Part shown: positions 35,573 to 48,126 of the stretch, piece after piece | Layout: every line of letters begins with the position of its first letter | How positions within the stretch are numbered: position 1 is the first letter of the stretch | DNA from: Cryptomeria japonica | Taxonomy: Eukaryota; Streptophyta; Pinopsida; Cupressales; Cupressaceae | Direction of reading: 5' to 3' | DNA length: 64,000 bases | NCBI RefSeq assembly: GCF_030272615.1 | Contig: NC_081414.1 | Location: 914,261,648 to 914,325,647 of the forward strand | Notes under the pieces: model-generated | Seen by the model: only the letters and a program-made list of their open reading frames with translations | What the model was told of the DNA's origin: nothing | Database searches by the model: none | Made by a program: the position numbers and the translations under genes

Positions 35573-36084
35573 TCATAGAATCTAAGGGGGTTGAATAGAA
35601 TCCCCAAACAAAAGGCTATTCATGAATTGATTGGTTCTTACTCTCCTGATGTGGTGTTTATTCAGGAATCCAAGTCATCTATTGATGTTATGCTCAACAA
35701 GGCACCTAAGATTTGGGCTAGAGGTCATTGTCAATGCATTGGGCCTCAGGGCATTTCTAGGGGTATGGTCGTCTTAAGGGACCCACTTAATATTGTCCCA
35801 CTTTCGTGGATATATAGTAGGTCCTATATTTAATTAGTGGACATGAGTTGCGAATCTAGTGAGAACCTCCTTTTAACTAATGTTTATGCTCCAATTGATT
35901 TTATGGGAAAATTGTTGCTTTGGTCACACATAAGATTTGTTCACTCTCTTGCCCCCTTTTTTCCCTGGATCGTGGTAGGAGATTTTAATGTAGTTTTAAG
36001 TTTCAAGGAGAAGAGGGGAGGCAATCCTAGGCTTGACCCTTCTCGAGAGATACAATTTTTCTATACCCTTGTTCATGTTGCTTA
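35573..36084 (+). pseudogene. LINE X ORF2 endonuclease N-terminus
   Basis: The reading frame holds an NLRGLNR ORF2 signature just after a TAG. Then come SPDVVFIQESKSS, a stop near 35831, ENLLLTNVYAPID and PWIVVGDFNVV, the endonuclease/exonuclease/phosphatase motifs of LINE ORF2 that nick target DNA. The element is cut off before RT. Confidence 0.8.
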
Positions 36085-36720
36085 GAAAACACAAGTACAA
36101 AGTGTTGTACAACATCTATAAAGCCCATCACTATTAATTTTTAGTTATAAGAGATAAACCAATTCAATTTATCCCTTCTCTTTTCCATTGGATTTTTTTC
36201 TGGGTTGTATATAGTGTTGGAGAACTCTTGTTTTATGCCAACAAAAAACCTTATCCATAAAAAGTTAAGAGATAAGTTCAATGGGGTTGATAATTTTCAC
36301 CCTTTGTCCTATAAAAGCCTTAACTTTTGCATATGAAATTGAAGTTAGGTATAGTCTAATTTGAAGCTAAATAAATTGTTCATAGGAACATGCATATGTA
36401 AACATATTCAATTAAATGTTGAAGTATATTTCCACTTAGAAATGAGCTTTATTAATAGATTCAACATAGGTTAGTTATATGTAGTAGCAATATTATTTTA
36501 TTAATTCTTCTCCAATTAGCAACTTCTCAATTGGCTTTGACTTGTTAGGAAGTAATGGAAACAAATATGGTAATATGCCATATAGAAGATAATGGCATTA
36601 AAATAATAAAATAATATATAAATAAAATTAAAATATAAATATAAAATAAGTTAGATCCTGAATCACAAAGATTGTAATAGCTTAAGTGTTGAGTGCTAAT
36701 CATAAGGCCTTCAAAACATG
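36085..36720 (+). repeat. Dispersed repeat R, copy 2
   Basis: Collinear with 22090-22700 from about 36270 on (gcatatgtaaacatattcaa, tagattcaacatagg, ttagcaacttctc, gcttaagtgttg). 36085-36270 is AT-rich and unclassified. Non-coding. Confidence 0.6.
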
Positions 36721-38215
36721 TTTTATGTTGTAACTAATAATTGCCCTATTGATATGGTAGAGGATATTGGGAAAGAAAAGATAGGGCATGTTGAGCAGAA
36801 AGAGGATTCAAATTGAAAATAAGGATTAAGTCAACAACTAGGCAGTTGGGAGATGAGGAAAATAACAAATCAAAGGTTTCTATCTCAAAAGTGGAGGGGC
36901 TGAATGAAAACAATAACAAAAATGAAAGAAAACCCTTTAATGAAGTTGCAGCCAATGAAATCATGGTGGAGAATGTGGTGGTGAACCAAGGAGAAGAAAA
37001 TGACAAAGTACTTCATGATGCATCAGTAGATGAGCAAGGTAAAACCTTATAATATGTGCTCCCTTATGATGATGTTGATTATATTGCAAAATACCAATCT
37101 AGGATTGTTATTTTTGTTTTTATTAAGAGGAATACCTATAGAGATAGAGTTTTATAAGTGGGCAAAAATGAATTGAGAAATTAAGGGATGGGTAATCAAA
37201 AGTAGGGTATTGGTAAGGGTTAGGTTTATTGCATGTTTAAAAATGATAATTATGCCCAAGAGGTTCTCTAATATGGTACACAGATTATATGTGGCCAAGT
37301 GTGATACCTTCAAGCCTGGATGTTTGACTTTCATCTAGAAGGCCCTTCCGATTCAAGCTACCCAATATGGTTAGAATTGCCATATTTAAACTTAGACTTC
37401 TAACCATTCCTTAAATATATTGTTTCCCAACTTGGGAAAGTGATATGGTGCAAATAGCCTTTAGACAAATTTTCCAACCTTTGAGTCAATCTAAGAGTTT
37501 CTGTGGAAGTATATTTCAATAAATCATTGCATGAGAGCATAAAATTTTTTTGGCTCAGGTTTTGAGTTGGAACAACCAATAGTCCATTTGAACAAATTGA
37601 ATGCATATTTTTTTGTTGGCAAGAAGGTTATCTTATTGAATATTTTTGTATTAGGAAGAACAAGTCTGTTAATGCATCTCCTTCTTCTTCTAATCTCCCT
37701 TCATTAGCTATAATGCCTTATAAGAACACATCTAGATATAAAGATGCTATTATTATAGATGAATGGAGATTCGTGAGGAAGAGAAAGGAACCCTCTTCTT
37801 CTATTGCCAGCTAACAATGTCCCTCTCGAAATACATCCCCACCCTATTCCCCTCAGAGTATAGCATCTCTTTCACCTACTCCTCACTCTTGTCAAACACC
37901 AAGATCCCCTTCATCAAGGTGTCAATGATCAAATTCTCCTTCATCAAGGATAGATGAATGTGTGAATCATGATCATGCTACTTCTCTTTCAAATAGCATT
38001 GATATTTTGTCACAAGATGATAATAGTATTTTAGCTAGTTCATTATGAATTGCAAAATATTATCATGGAATGTGAGAGGTTTATCTCTCCTAAAGGAAAT
38101 GGCTTAGAGATAAAGAGACTGTAAATGGATGGAAGCCAAAATTTTGATTCCTTCAATAAATTAAATTAGGAAATGGCTACCTCAACCTTTCTCTTTTCAA
38201 TGTATGGAAGGAAGC
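36721..38215 (+). pseudogene. LINE A copy C: ORF1 and the first 170 bp of ORF2
   Basis: ORF1 can be read with many stops: an acidic N-terminal region (36813-37050), a DUF4283-like part (DVDYIAKYQSR near 37070, KNDNYAQEVL near 37240, PIWLELPYLNLDF near 37362, then VSVEVYFNKSLHE) and the Ser/Pro tail. It ends in the same ATGA overlap with ORF2 at 38045-38048. ORF2 starts LSWNVRGL and the match to LINE A stops at 38215. The next base pairs belong to the SIRE-like interior, a junction read here as a tandem-duplication breakpoint. Confidence 0.7.
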
Positions 38216-40505
38216 ACTCAAAAGATACCACAGGATTAGGATGTGAGGTTGGAAAATGTTCTACTAGTGGAGAATCATAAAAAAGTGACATAAATTGTGT
38301 GTCTTAAAGCTTCAATAGAAAAGGACAAATCTTCACAATCAGAAATGCGCCAAGGAAGAAGATAGATCTGGCTACAATTGCTGAAAGCATGAAAATAAAG
38401 GTTGTTGCTACAAGGAAGAATGATATTGATCAAGGTAAACTAAATGAAGATGGCACAAGACGAAATTTTAGGAGACCTCCTGCTGGAAGAAGACCCGAAT
38501 ATGTTGCTGCTCACAAGACTAAATATTTTTGGAGATATAAGGGATCAGATGGAAGGACAGTTGCAAACTCTCAGCCCAAGACCAACAACAGAAGAAGAAG
38601 AAGAAGTGATGGAGTAAACAAGTCTACAAGATATCCACATACATGGAAAAATAAATTTATAAGTTACAAGCCCTCCTTCTTTGGTTATTGTTTTGTGTGC
38701 AAAGGCTATGGACATAGAGCAAGTGAAGTAGAAATAGTTCTAGGGAGAATCAAGATGCATATGTGCATAAAGTTTTAAAAGGTAGATCTATGAATAGAAC
38801 TACTCCAAGATATGGGAGCAAGAATGTGTCTGCTATCCCTAGTGATACGAAAGTTGTATGTTATAGTTGTAACCAAGTTGGTCATTAGAATCATAAATAT
38901 AGAAAAAAAAAATATCAGTCTAATGGAAGCTCCTACAACTCCTCCTATAATAGAAATGTAATTAATAATCATAATGGTCATTATGTAAGATAACCTTTTG
39001 CATGGAACAAAGTCATAAATGTTCCTAGAATGTCAAGAAGTTATTTTGTTCCATTTGTTGGTCACAAAGGCATGGTTTGGTAAAGGAGAACAAACCAAAT
39101 TGATAGAAGGCCCTCTAATCATGTATTTGGTGAGAACATAGTGTGCTAGTGCTGCAACAATCTGGGTCACACTATAAAATATTGTAGAGCAAAAATTGTA
39201 CAAACACAAGAAGAAAATTGATGTTGCTCTAGAAATTGCAATTGAGAAAAAGAGGAGATCAAGCAAGATTGGAGGAGAAATGAAGCCAAGGATATGATAA
39301 AGAAAATAATGTATTCATGAGAAGGCACTATGAGTTTCATGCACAAGTGAGATCTCCTTAAGATTAAGGAGATGCGGGGTCTTAGGGGGAGCAACATATT
39401 GATCACATCATTTACCCTCAAATATTGAAAACCAACTCTAAGAAGAAGACATGGAGGAAGAAGTTGACATGCCAAATTTTATTGTTGATGTTCAGATAGT
39501 TTTAAAATATTTGTTAATTTCCTCTAGTTGTTTGTGATTGCCTTGGCAGTATATCAAGGTTCAACATTGTTGGCATGAAGGTCATTGTAAAATTGCCCTT
39601 GGTTGTGGCTGAAATGTTTTAAATAGATGAGGTTGTGTATAGCTACAAGTGGTGTAAATATATTGTAGATAGTCCACAATACACTGTATTCGGCAAGGAA
39701 TAAAACAAATCCCTAAATCAATTGAAAGATAAGTATGGTGCAGCATACAGGAGAAATGACGGATGCAACAGCATGAGGATGATGAGAAGTTATACAAAAA
39801 CAATAGAGGGGGAGTTGAATGTATCAAGATATAGTATTGAAGTTGAAAGGACAATGCATATGGTAGCATTAGTAGCCTATATAAAGTGATTGATGATATA
39901 ATTTTTTTTGGCAACTACAGGGACTACAGATAGTTTGTTTGTTGCAACATGATCATATGGACATATGGAAGAACTTCATAAGAGAAGGTGAAAGTGTGTG
40001 TATATGATGATGTATTATACAGAAAAGTAGATGGAAGAAATCAAAGGATAGGCCAAAAAGAGTGTGGATTGGTTCAAGGCATGAAAGAAGAATTGTAGAA
40101 GACAAGAAGGACAAAGAAGTAGTGTTGAGCGTGCATACATAACAAGGTGTGCAATATGTAGTCCAGAGGAGAGGTTAGAAAGAAGATGGATAGAAGAAAG
40201 TAGAACAAATGGAGTGTATTGGTTTTGGTTCTGAGAGGGAGACTGTTGCTGAATATGGTCAGCAAAATTATATTGTGTTATTGTGTAAAGGGGAGAAGTT
40301 AAGGTGTTATTTTTGTCCATGGTGTGTTATTGACTGTAGGTACAGTGCAATTGTCATAGGGGGGCTGACATATTTTTTCAGTTGAGTGAAGAAGGACAAA
40401 TCAGAGAAGATGAGTGAGGTTGGCACTTGGTTGCCCCGCCCTTTGCCATTGTTGTCAAAGGGGGAAAGAAGGAGTAGTGCTGACATCAATGCCAAAGGGG
40501 GAGAT
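38216..40505 (+). mobile_element. SIRE-like copia interior, copy 2 (5' part missing)
   Basis: Collinear with 28815-31100. It begins inside the gag basic region and includes a damaged first knuckle (CFVCKGYGHRAS, near 38690) and a degenerate second knuckle (CYSCNQVGH, near 38860). It ends with the purine tracts caaagggggaaag and gccaaagggggagat just before the LTR at 40506. No 5' LTR, PBS or gag N-terminus precedes it; it abuts LINE A copy C instead. Confidence 0.8.
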
Positions 40506-43500
40506 TGTTGGCATTGAAGTTGTCATTAATGTCAACAGTTAGATGATGCAGTGGACAAATATGCAAAGTGGACGAAGATGTAGAGATGATAAGACCCACA
40601 AAGAGAAAGTGTCACTAGAAATAATGATAGCCTCACTCCAAAAATGAGAAAGTGTCACTAGACAGAATCATAGCCTCACTCCCACTTATTTGAGATGTAG
40701 AGATGTGCAGACATCGGGTTGGAAAAGTTTACAGATGCAACATGATATGTGGCCTAGAGGATGATGAAGGTGAAACAATTCCATATAATGATCTCGAGGA
40801 AAATGAATCAAGGTTTCATAGAGTAGGTAAGTCACAAAGGGAAGGTCTGTAGATGGATCTTGTGTTTGAGCAAGTTGAATGAGCATGAAATTTGCATTTA
40901 TTCAACATAAATAAGATATATAAAGCAAGCATGGAGGGTTTCATTTGGTCTTTCTTTTTGACAAAGAAGATGCAGGTCATGAATTTCTACTAGAATTGTG
41001 CAAGTTGATCTAACTCACAAAAAGTATAGTTGTAGTTGTGTATAACACACCATGTTAGTCGCACTCTGTTGCAATGGTTTTGCATTACACATAGCTTGGA
41101 GATGTACATAACACATAGGTTATTGCTAAGCAGTAGGTTTCATAGATTACAAAGGTGATCACATATGAAATTCATGTACTTTAGTGTTTGAATTAGATTC
41201 TACTTCAACATCATGATGTGTTGGAATCATCGGATTGCATCCTTGCAAGTTACAAGTTGAGAAATCTTAAAAATCCATTATTTGGCAGCTTTTTCGGCAT
41301 GACTGTATTTATGTCTCAACGACATCATCTATTTTGGTGTGACTTGGTTTATCACTGTGACTCATTTAAAGCTATACAATCATTTATATGCTATAACGAA
41401 AGGGTTCCCTTTTTGGTGAGACAGAGTGGATGTCTGGCTGACATATCATGATTTTGGTGTAAGTCTGCCTTTTTGCAAGACCCTTTCTCCCTTTTGGCTA
41501 CCCCTTTGGTAACTCACAAAGGGAAGGTGAGCAGATGGAACTTATGTTTGAGCAAGTTCAATGAGAATTAAATTTGCATTAATTCAACATAAAGAAGATA
41601 TAGAAAGTAAGCGTGGATGGTGTTATTTGGTCTTGCTTTTGGACAAAGAAGATGCAAGTCATAAAGTTTTACAGGCATTGGGAAAGCTAATTTGACTCAG
41701 AAAAATTATTGTTGTAGTTGTGTATAACACGCCATTTTAGTCGCACTCTGTTGCAATGGTTGGGCATTACGCGCAAGTTGGAGATGCGTATAACATGCAG
41801 ATTATGGCTATTTAGTAGAGTTCACAAATTGCAGAGGCGATCACATGTGAAATTCATGTGCTTGAATGTTGGACTGAGATTCTACTTCAACTTCATGATA
41901 TGTTGGATTCATCGGATTTGATACCTGTAAGTTACAAGTTGAGAAATGTTAAAAATCCATTGTTTAGCAGTTTTTCGACATGACTGTGTTTCTGTGTCAG
42001 TGACAACATCTATTTCGATGTGACTTGGTCTATCATTGTGACTCATTTCAAGATATGCATTCATTTATATGCTATACCAATGAGGTTCTCTTTTTGGTGA
42101 GATGGAGTGGATGTCTGGCTGACATATCATGATTTTGGCGTAAGTTTTCCTTTCAACAATACACTTTCTCCTTTTGCCTGCCCCTTTGGACTATACCAAA
42201 ATTATTTTATTCGGTGTGACTCCCTTCAAGTCTTGGCGACAAAGGTTTCATTTTGACAAGAGTTGGTCTATCAGGAAGTCAATAACATGATGGCTATGCT
42301 CCCCCACCATCTCGCAATAATATGGTCCAACAATAGAATTCCCTGTGGGGTAATGGTAAACTATGTCAAGGATATCAATAATGTTATGATTATATGAGCC
42401 CTGCTATCCTGTGGTATAAAGGATGGAAGTTAAATAATACTATGGGGTAACACTGAATTGTGGGGAATGAAGTCAATAACATGACACGTTATGTGTCCCC
42501 GCTATCCTATGACCAGGGAAATTAATAGAAGACTATCTTGTGGGATAACAAGAAGATAGAAGCATGAGGTTATCCCACCATCTCATGGAATGTTATACAT
42601 GAGTAAGATAACCTTGCGGGATAAATAGAAACAAAGAAGTTTAACACATCCCACTATCCTATGACCAAGAAGCTTAGAAGAAAATGGTCCTGTGGGGAAA
42701 TAAATTGAAACAAGAGTGAAGAACACCGCCATACCACAGCTAAGAAAATGAATAAATAGTGATCTTATAGGATAAGTGAAGAGGAAGAAGGCATGTTATC
42801 CCGCCAACCCACAGGAACAAAGTTTTTTGTGACCTGTATAACATGTGTTTTTGGCGAGCTGTGGAACACATCATTGCATCCTATGAATCTAATGCGGATT
42901 TTCTTCACATGTGAACTTTTTATGTGCAGATGATTATGTAAATAGGTCCCACCATTCATCGAGTGGTAGAGTGACATGTGGATGCTTTGTGAGAAAAATG
43001 TTTAATTGATTTTTTAAGGCTAGAGCACATGTATCGAAAGAAAATCTTTCAGCCAGAACAGAAAAAAGATATGAAATAAATGTTGAGCAAGTATGGAGTT
43101 GGTAATTTTGTTTTTGAATGGGGGTTGCCTGAAAAATGAAATCTGATTGCAGTGATTGGGGTACTCTCAAACAGAGATGAACAGACACTAAAATTTAATG
43201 CAGAAGGTGGAGTAGCTCTAGAACGATCTGAAATCTTTGAATGGGATGCAAAATACAAGATTACTAAATATAGTAATCTATGCTCAGAGATACAATTTGA
43301 ATTTAGAAGCATTCCAATGGGATAAATTTATTATTGACAGCTAGTTATCTAGACAAAATGTTTAGGGGATCATATCAACATGCATATGGGATTTCTCAAA
43401 GGTCGAGAAGATTAATTTTTAATTCATTCTTGGAGGGAAAATATTATATGTAGATTTCCACTAAGTGAAGTTCTTGAGTAATTGAAGATATTGTGGTGTT

Positions 43501-44009
43501 AAAGTTGGAGTTGTCTAGACACAGAAGCTCTACAAAAATAGAGAATTAAGTACAGAGAGTTAAAAAGAGAGTGCACAGAAGCAGTTTCCATAGGTGTACA
43601 TAATACGAAGTTGGTGCAATAAATAGTTCATCATGAAAAATTTATGTGTAGAAAAACCTGAAAGTGAAGAGGAGATCAAAGGCAGTGGGAAGTAGGAGCA
43701 GAGTTCAGGAAAAGTAGAGAAAAGAGAGAGGTCTGATGTAGAGAGTGTGTGATTGGCATGCATGCAAAGAAGCTTTATAAAAGCAAAGGTTACAAAACAA
43801 AGAGAGTGCAGAGAAGCAGCTTTCGTAGGTTTCAATGACATGATGATAGTGCAGGCCTAACATTGCAGAAAAGACTGCATGCAGGAAAATCATAAGATGA
43901 ATAAAAGATAAGAGGAAGCTAAAAAAAAGAGAAGAGAGAAGATAGATAAGATCAAAAAGGTGAAGACAAGAGATTAAAGACTAGAGGATGCAAAGTAAAG
44001 GAAGACAAC
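40506..44009 (+). repeat. SIRE-like LTR, copy 2, with an internal duplication
   Basis: Starts TGTTGGCATTG. It is collinear with the other two LTRs but longer, because a 682-bp segment is tandemly repeated (40826-41507 and 41508-42189). Like copy 1 it stops before the LTR end and passes into LINE X near 44009. Confidence 0.75.
40826..42189 (+). repeat. 682-bp tandem duplication inside the LTR
   Basis: The second unit begins at 41508 (ggtaactcacaaagggaagg) and matches the first unit from 40826 (ggtaagtcacaaagggaagg) through the cccctttgg ending both. The LTRs at 24409 and 31101 have a single copy. Confidence 0.75.
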
Positions 44010-45327
44010 ACACAACATATGAGTAGAACATATTGATAAGTTTTAAGCAGCATGATAATTGGGCAATGTAACAAGAGATGATGGAGATGGAAAGGCTCTG
44101 CATCACGAGTTTGGGCTAGGACACTTGTGTCCTAGCCATTTTTCTATCTGCAGGGTGCACAATGAGTTTCTTTGAGACATTTGAAGGGTGTGCATGGATT
44201 GTGGCCCTTTTCTCTTGTTCCTGGGTGTTGCTTTTGGTCTATGCCCTTTTTTCTTGTTTTTATGGGTTTTTTTTAGAGGCATGGTGTCCGATCATTGTAG
44301 GTTTTGGTGGGGCTTTGGTAGATTTCTAGAGCTTGGGTTGTGGTTTCCACCTAGAGTGGTATCTTAGATTGGGGTTTTTTGTTTTTGTCACATTCTCTCT
44401 CCTTTTCATGGTCTTGCCTTCCATGGCTATGTAGGGAAGTTTGCCTAGAAGGACAAAGAAGCATTAAAAGGATGTAGTGATTAGAAGTGGATCTAGCCAA
44501 TCATGTATGAGAATCTGGTTTTTGGTGCTAGTGGTTTTGGTATGGAAGAAAATGCTTCCCAAATCAAGGGTTTTAGGCCTTCAAAGGTGAATGGTTGCCT
44601 TGCAAAGAGTGATAATAGACCTATTCTGGTGATTAAGCCTGACTCTGTTATGGGGGATATTGAGTATCTGTCTAATCATGCTTTGATATGTAAATTTATG
44701 TGGATTCAAGTGTCCATACCTTTCTTGGAATCATGGGCTCATCACACACAGATTCCAAAAGGGGAGTTTGAGTGATCTTTATGGCTAATAGCTACTTTAT
44801 GGTGCTTTTCTCATGTACGTCAGACAAAAATAAGGATTTTGAAGGGAAACCTTATTTTTATAATCAAGTTGGTATATTCATTAAGCCATGGCATGTTGGA
44901 TTAAATCCTTCTAAAGAGCTTCCATCACAAGTTCCTCTATGGGTGAGGCTTTCTTGGTTCCCTTTGGAATTCTGGAGAAATGATGTCTTTAATTTGGTTG
45001 CAACTCAACTTAGTAAGCTTGTGGGTCCTTCAAGATAAACTATGGAGAAAAAGGTAATAACTTATGCTTGTGTTTGTGTAGAAATCGATTTGAGTAAGCC
45101 TTTACCTGATTCCATGTAAATTCAACTAGGTCCAAACTCATGGATTCAACAATTCAATTATGAAAATTTACCATTTAGATGTCAAATCTACCATGAATAC
45201 AGACATCTGCAATGGATGTGTCCTAAATTGAATCTTGTAGGGGCTTCTAGAAATGGATCAATTATTTCAGATCCTAAGAAAGATAAAGGAAAGGCTCCTA
45301 TGATGGAAGACAAGGAGGGATTTAAAG
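44010..45327 (+). pseudogene. LINE X copy 2: leader and ORF1
   Basis: Collinear with 33713-35025. ORF1 starts at the ATG at 44503 (MYENLVFGASGFGMEEN), has a frameshift at about 44773 and continues (IFMANSYFM, WVRLSWFPLEFW) to a stop at 45036-45038, with further homologous sequence to 45327. There it changes abruptly to LINE A ORF1. The later part of LINE X seen in copy 1, repeat R and the LINE A 5' end are missing here. Confidence 0.8.
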
Positions 45328-48126
45328 TACCCAATATGGTTAGAATTGGCTTATTTAAACTTAGACTTTTGACCATTCCTTAAATATATTGTTGCCCAAC
45401 TTGGGAAAGTGATATGGTGTAAATAGCCTTTAGACAAATATTCCAACCTTCAAGTCCATCTAAGAGTTTCTATGAAAGTAGATTTCAATAAATCATTGCA
45501 TGAGAGCATAAAAAAATTTTGGCTCAGGTTTTGAGTTGGAACAACCGATAGTCTATTTGAACAAATTGAATGGATATTATTTTGTCAACAAGAAGGTTAT
45601 CTTATTCAAGATTTTTTTATTAGGAAGAACAAGTTTTTTAATGCTTCTCCGTCTTCCTCTAATCTCCCTTCACTAGCTATATTGCCTTATAAGAACACAT
45701 TTCAATATAAACATGCTATTATGTTAGATGAATGGATATCCGTGAGGAAGAGAAAGGAACCCTCTCCTTCTATTTCCAACTAACAACATCCCTCTTGGAA
45801 TACATCCCCACCCGATTCCCCTCCTAGTATAGCATCTCTTTCACCTACTCCTATTTCTTGTCAAAGACCAAGATCCCCTTCACCAAGGTGTCAAAGATCA
45901 AATTCTCCTTCATCAAAGATAGATGAATGTGTGAATCAAGATCATGCTACTTCTCTTTCAAATAGCATTGATATTTTGTCACAAGATGATAATACTATTT
46001 TACCTAGTTCATTATGAATTGCAAAATATTATCATGGAATGTGAGAGGGTTATCTCTCCTTAAGGAAATGATTTAGAGTTAAAGAGACTATAAATAAATG
46101 GAATCCAAAAATTTGATTCCTTCAATAAATTAAATCAGGAAATGGCTACCTCGACCTTTCTCTTTTCAATGTATGGAAGGAAACTACTTTCTATCATACT
46201 TTGCATATAGATAGGAGTGGTAGGGATATTATTGGTTTATCTCTTTGGATTTCCAAATATGTCATTGTTAAGGGAGAGGATCACTCACACAATTATGTTT
46301 GTACTCTCTCTTTTATCAATGGATAGCCTATTGGTTTTTTTTCTATTTATTCCCCTAATGACTCCAAAATAGATTTTCTCTTTAGGATTGGATGGCCAAA
46401 AATATTCCTAATGCCAATTGGGTGTTGGGAGGGGATTTTAATAATGGTGAAGTATCATGAGGATCATAGTTGGTACAATTATTTCAAAAATTTATAATGG
46501 AAAATTTGAAAGGAATTTTTTGTCACAATTTAATTGGAGTGGTTCATCCCATTTGCATTAAATTGTCAAGTAATTTGAACAATTAGTATACTTGTTCTAA
46601 TTCCAAACTTGGGATTGAGAGAAAGATGAGAAAATTGGATAAATTTTATTTATTCCATAATCTCCAATTGGTAAACCATTCTCAAGGGGCTTCTATTGTA
46701 GTATATTATTCTATCACTCTTTTTGATCATTTTCCTATTATCTGCTCTATTTCCATTCATCAAAATTTAGATTCTTTGTCCTAACTCCCCTTTAAGGTTA
46801 ATACTTCCCATTTAAATAATGTTGATTGTGTTGTTGTTATAATAGGAATGTGGAATTTTATTCCTAAACCTGAGGAAGGGCATTCTTGGATTGAGTGGTG
46901 GCGTCTTTCTTTGAATCAATCTGTTAATTTTCTTCAATCATTTGGTCAGATAATGCTGTGGATATGGAAACATAAAGACAAATATATTTAGGGAAAAATT
47001 GAACATGCAAATAAGAAAATAAATTTTGATCCTTATCATGAGAAAATCCAAACAACTATTGTTATCCTTGAGACTTAGCTAAGAAAGTTGGATAATTACA
47101 AAGATCAAGGTGCTAAAATAGGAGTGAGACTCCACTGGATCAAAGAAGGAAATAAAGGTTCTAAATTCTTCTTCAAAATATCTTAATTATAAACACAAAA
47201 AGGAGTAAATTGGTATTGTATTAGATGAGAATGGAACCCACATAGATCCTATTGAAATATCTAAATGACATTTCAAAAATTTGATGAAAAATTATTTAAA
47301 AAAGATAAAAACTAGATAGATGTACAACAAACTTTTTCTATGAAGCCTAATAGAAGTCTAGGTATTGATGACCTCTCTACTGAATTTTACCAAACTATGT
47401 GGAATCTTATCAAGGAGGATTTTTATATGCTATATTTGGAGGGCTTTCATAATAGATATTTAGGCCCAAACATCAATAAAGGTTTAATCAACCTAATTCC
47501 TAAAAGAGAGAATGAGGAAACCATTGTTGGATGAAGATCAATCACCTTATTGAATACATCTTATAAAATTATTGCTAAAACTCTAGTTATCATGATTAAA
47601 CCTATGGTCCATGGTATTGTCAGATCTGAAAAAACTAGATTTATTCAAGGAAGATTTATGTTGGACAAATTGATGTTTTCTTGGGAGACTCTTGAATGGG
47701 CCCAACAAATGGGCCAAAATGCTTGTCCATAGACTTTGATAAAGCCTACGACTTAATTAACTGATATTTTATTCTTAAAATGCTACATTGGTTGTGATTT
47801 GGGCCTAAATTAAATAAGCATATTCACATGTTTCAATATGCCAATGAAAAACTGGTAATCAATAACAATTTGACAACACCATTTGAGTTACAAAAATCCA
47901 TAAGGTAGGGTTTCCTATTATATCCCTTCTTATATGTTCTTATAGCTAATGCCTTGGGCTAACTCCATCAAGTTGCCAATCAAATGAAACTTATTAAAGG
48001 GATTTCTATTTCGCAAAATAATGTGGTTAATTTAATTCCCATTTTGATGATGATAGTATGTTGTTTTTGTAAAAAATTGAAGAATAAATATAGAACACTT
48101 TGGGCTTCCTTGATTTATATTATACC
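45328..48126 (+). mobile_element. LINE A copy B, left part
   Basis: Holds the second half of ORF1 (PIWLELAYLNLDF-like near 45330 to a stop at about 46017), the ATGA overlap and ORF2 (ATG at 46014) with endonuclease (FSIYSPNDSK near 46335-46365, WVLGGDFNNGE near 46418-46450) and RT up to the catalytic box (FDDD at 48043-48054). It shares with copy A the frameshift before IDFDKAYD and a stop shortly after it. It is interrupted at 48126 by the gypsy element, and atacc at 48122-48126 is the left target duplication. Confidence 0.85.

Larger units (their letters stand above)
33713..36084 (+). mobile_element. LINE X copy 1 (5' region, ORF1 and start of ORF2)
   Basis: A non-LTR element of a different family from LINE A. 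A 5' leader (33745-34200), ORF1 with DUF4283 and a knuckle-like region, and the first 500 bp of ORF2 endonuclease are present. RT is absent because the element stops at 36084, where repeat R sequence begins. The same leader and ORF1 recur at 44010-45327 next to the same LTR sequence. Confidence 0.8.
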
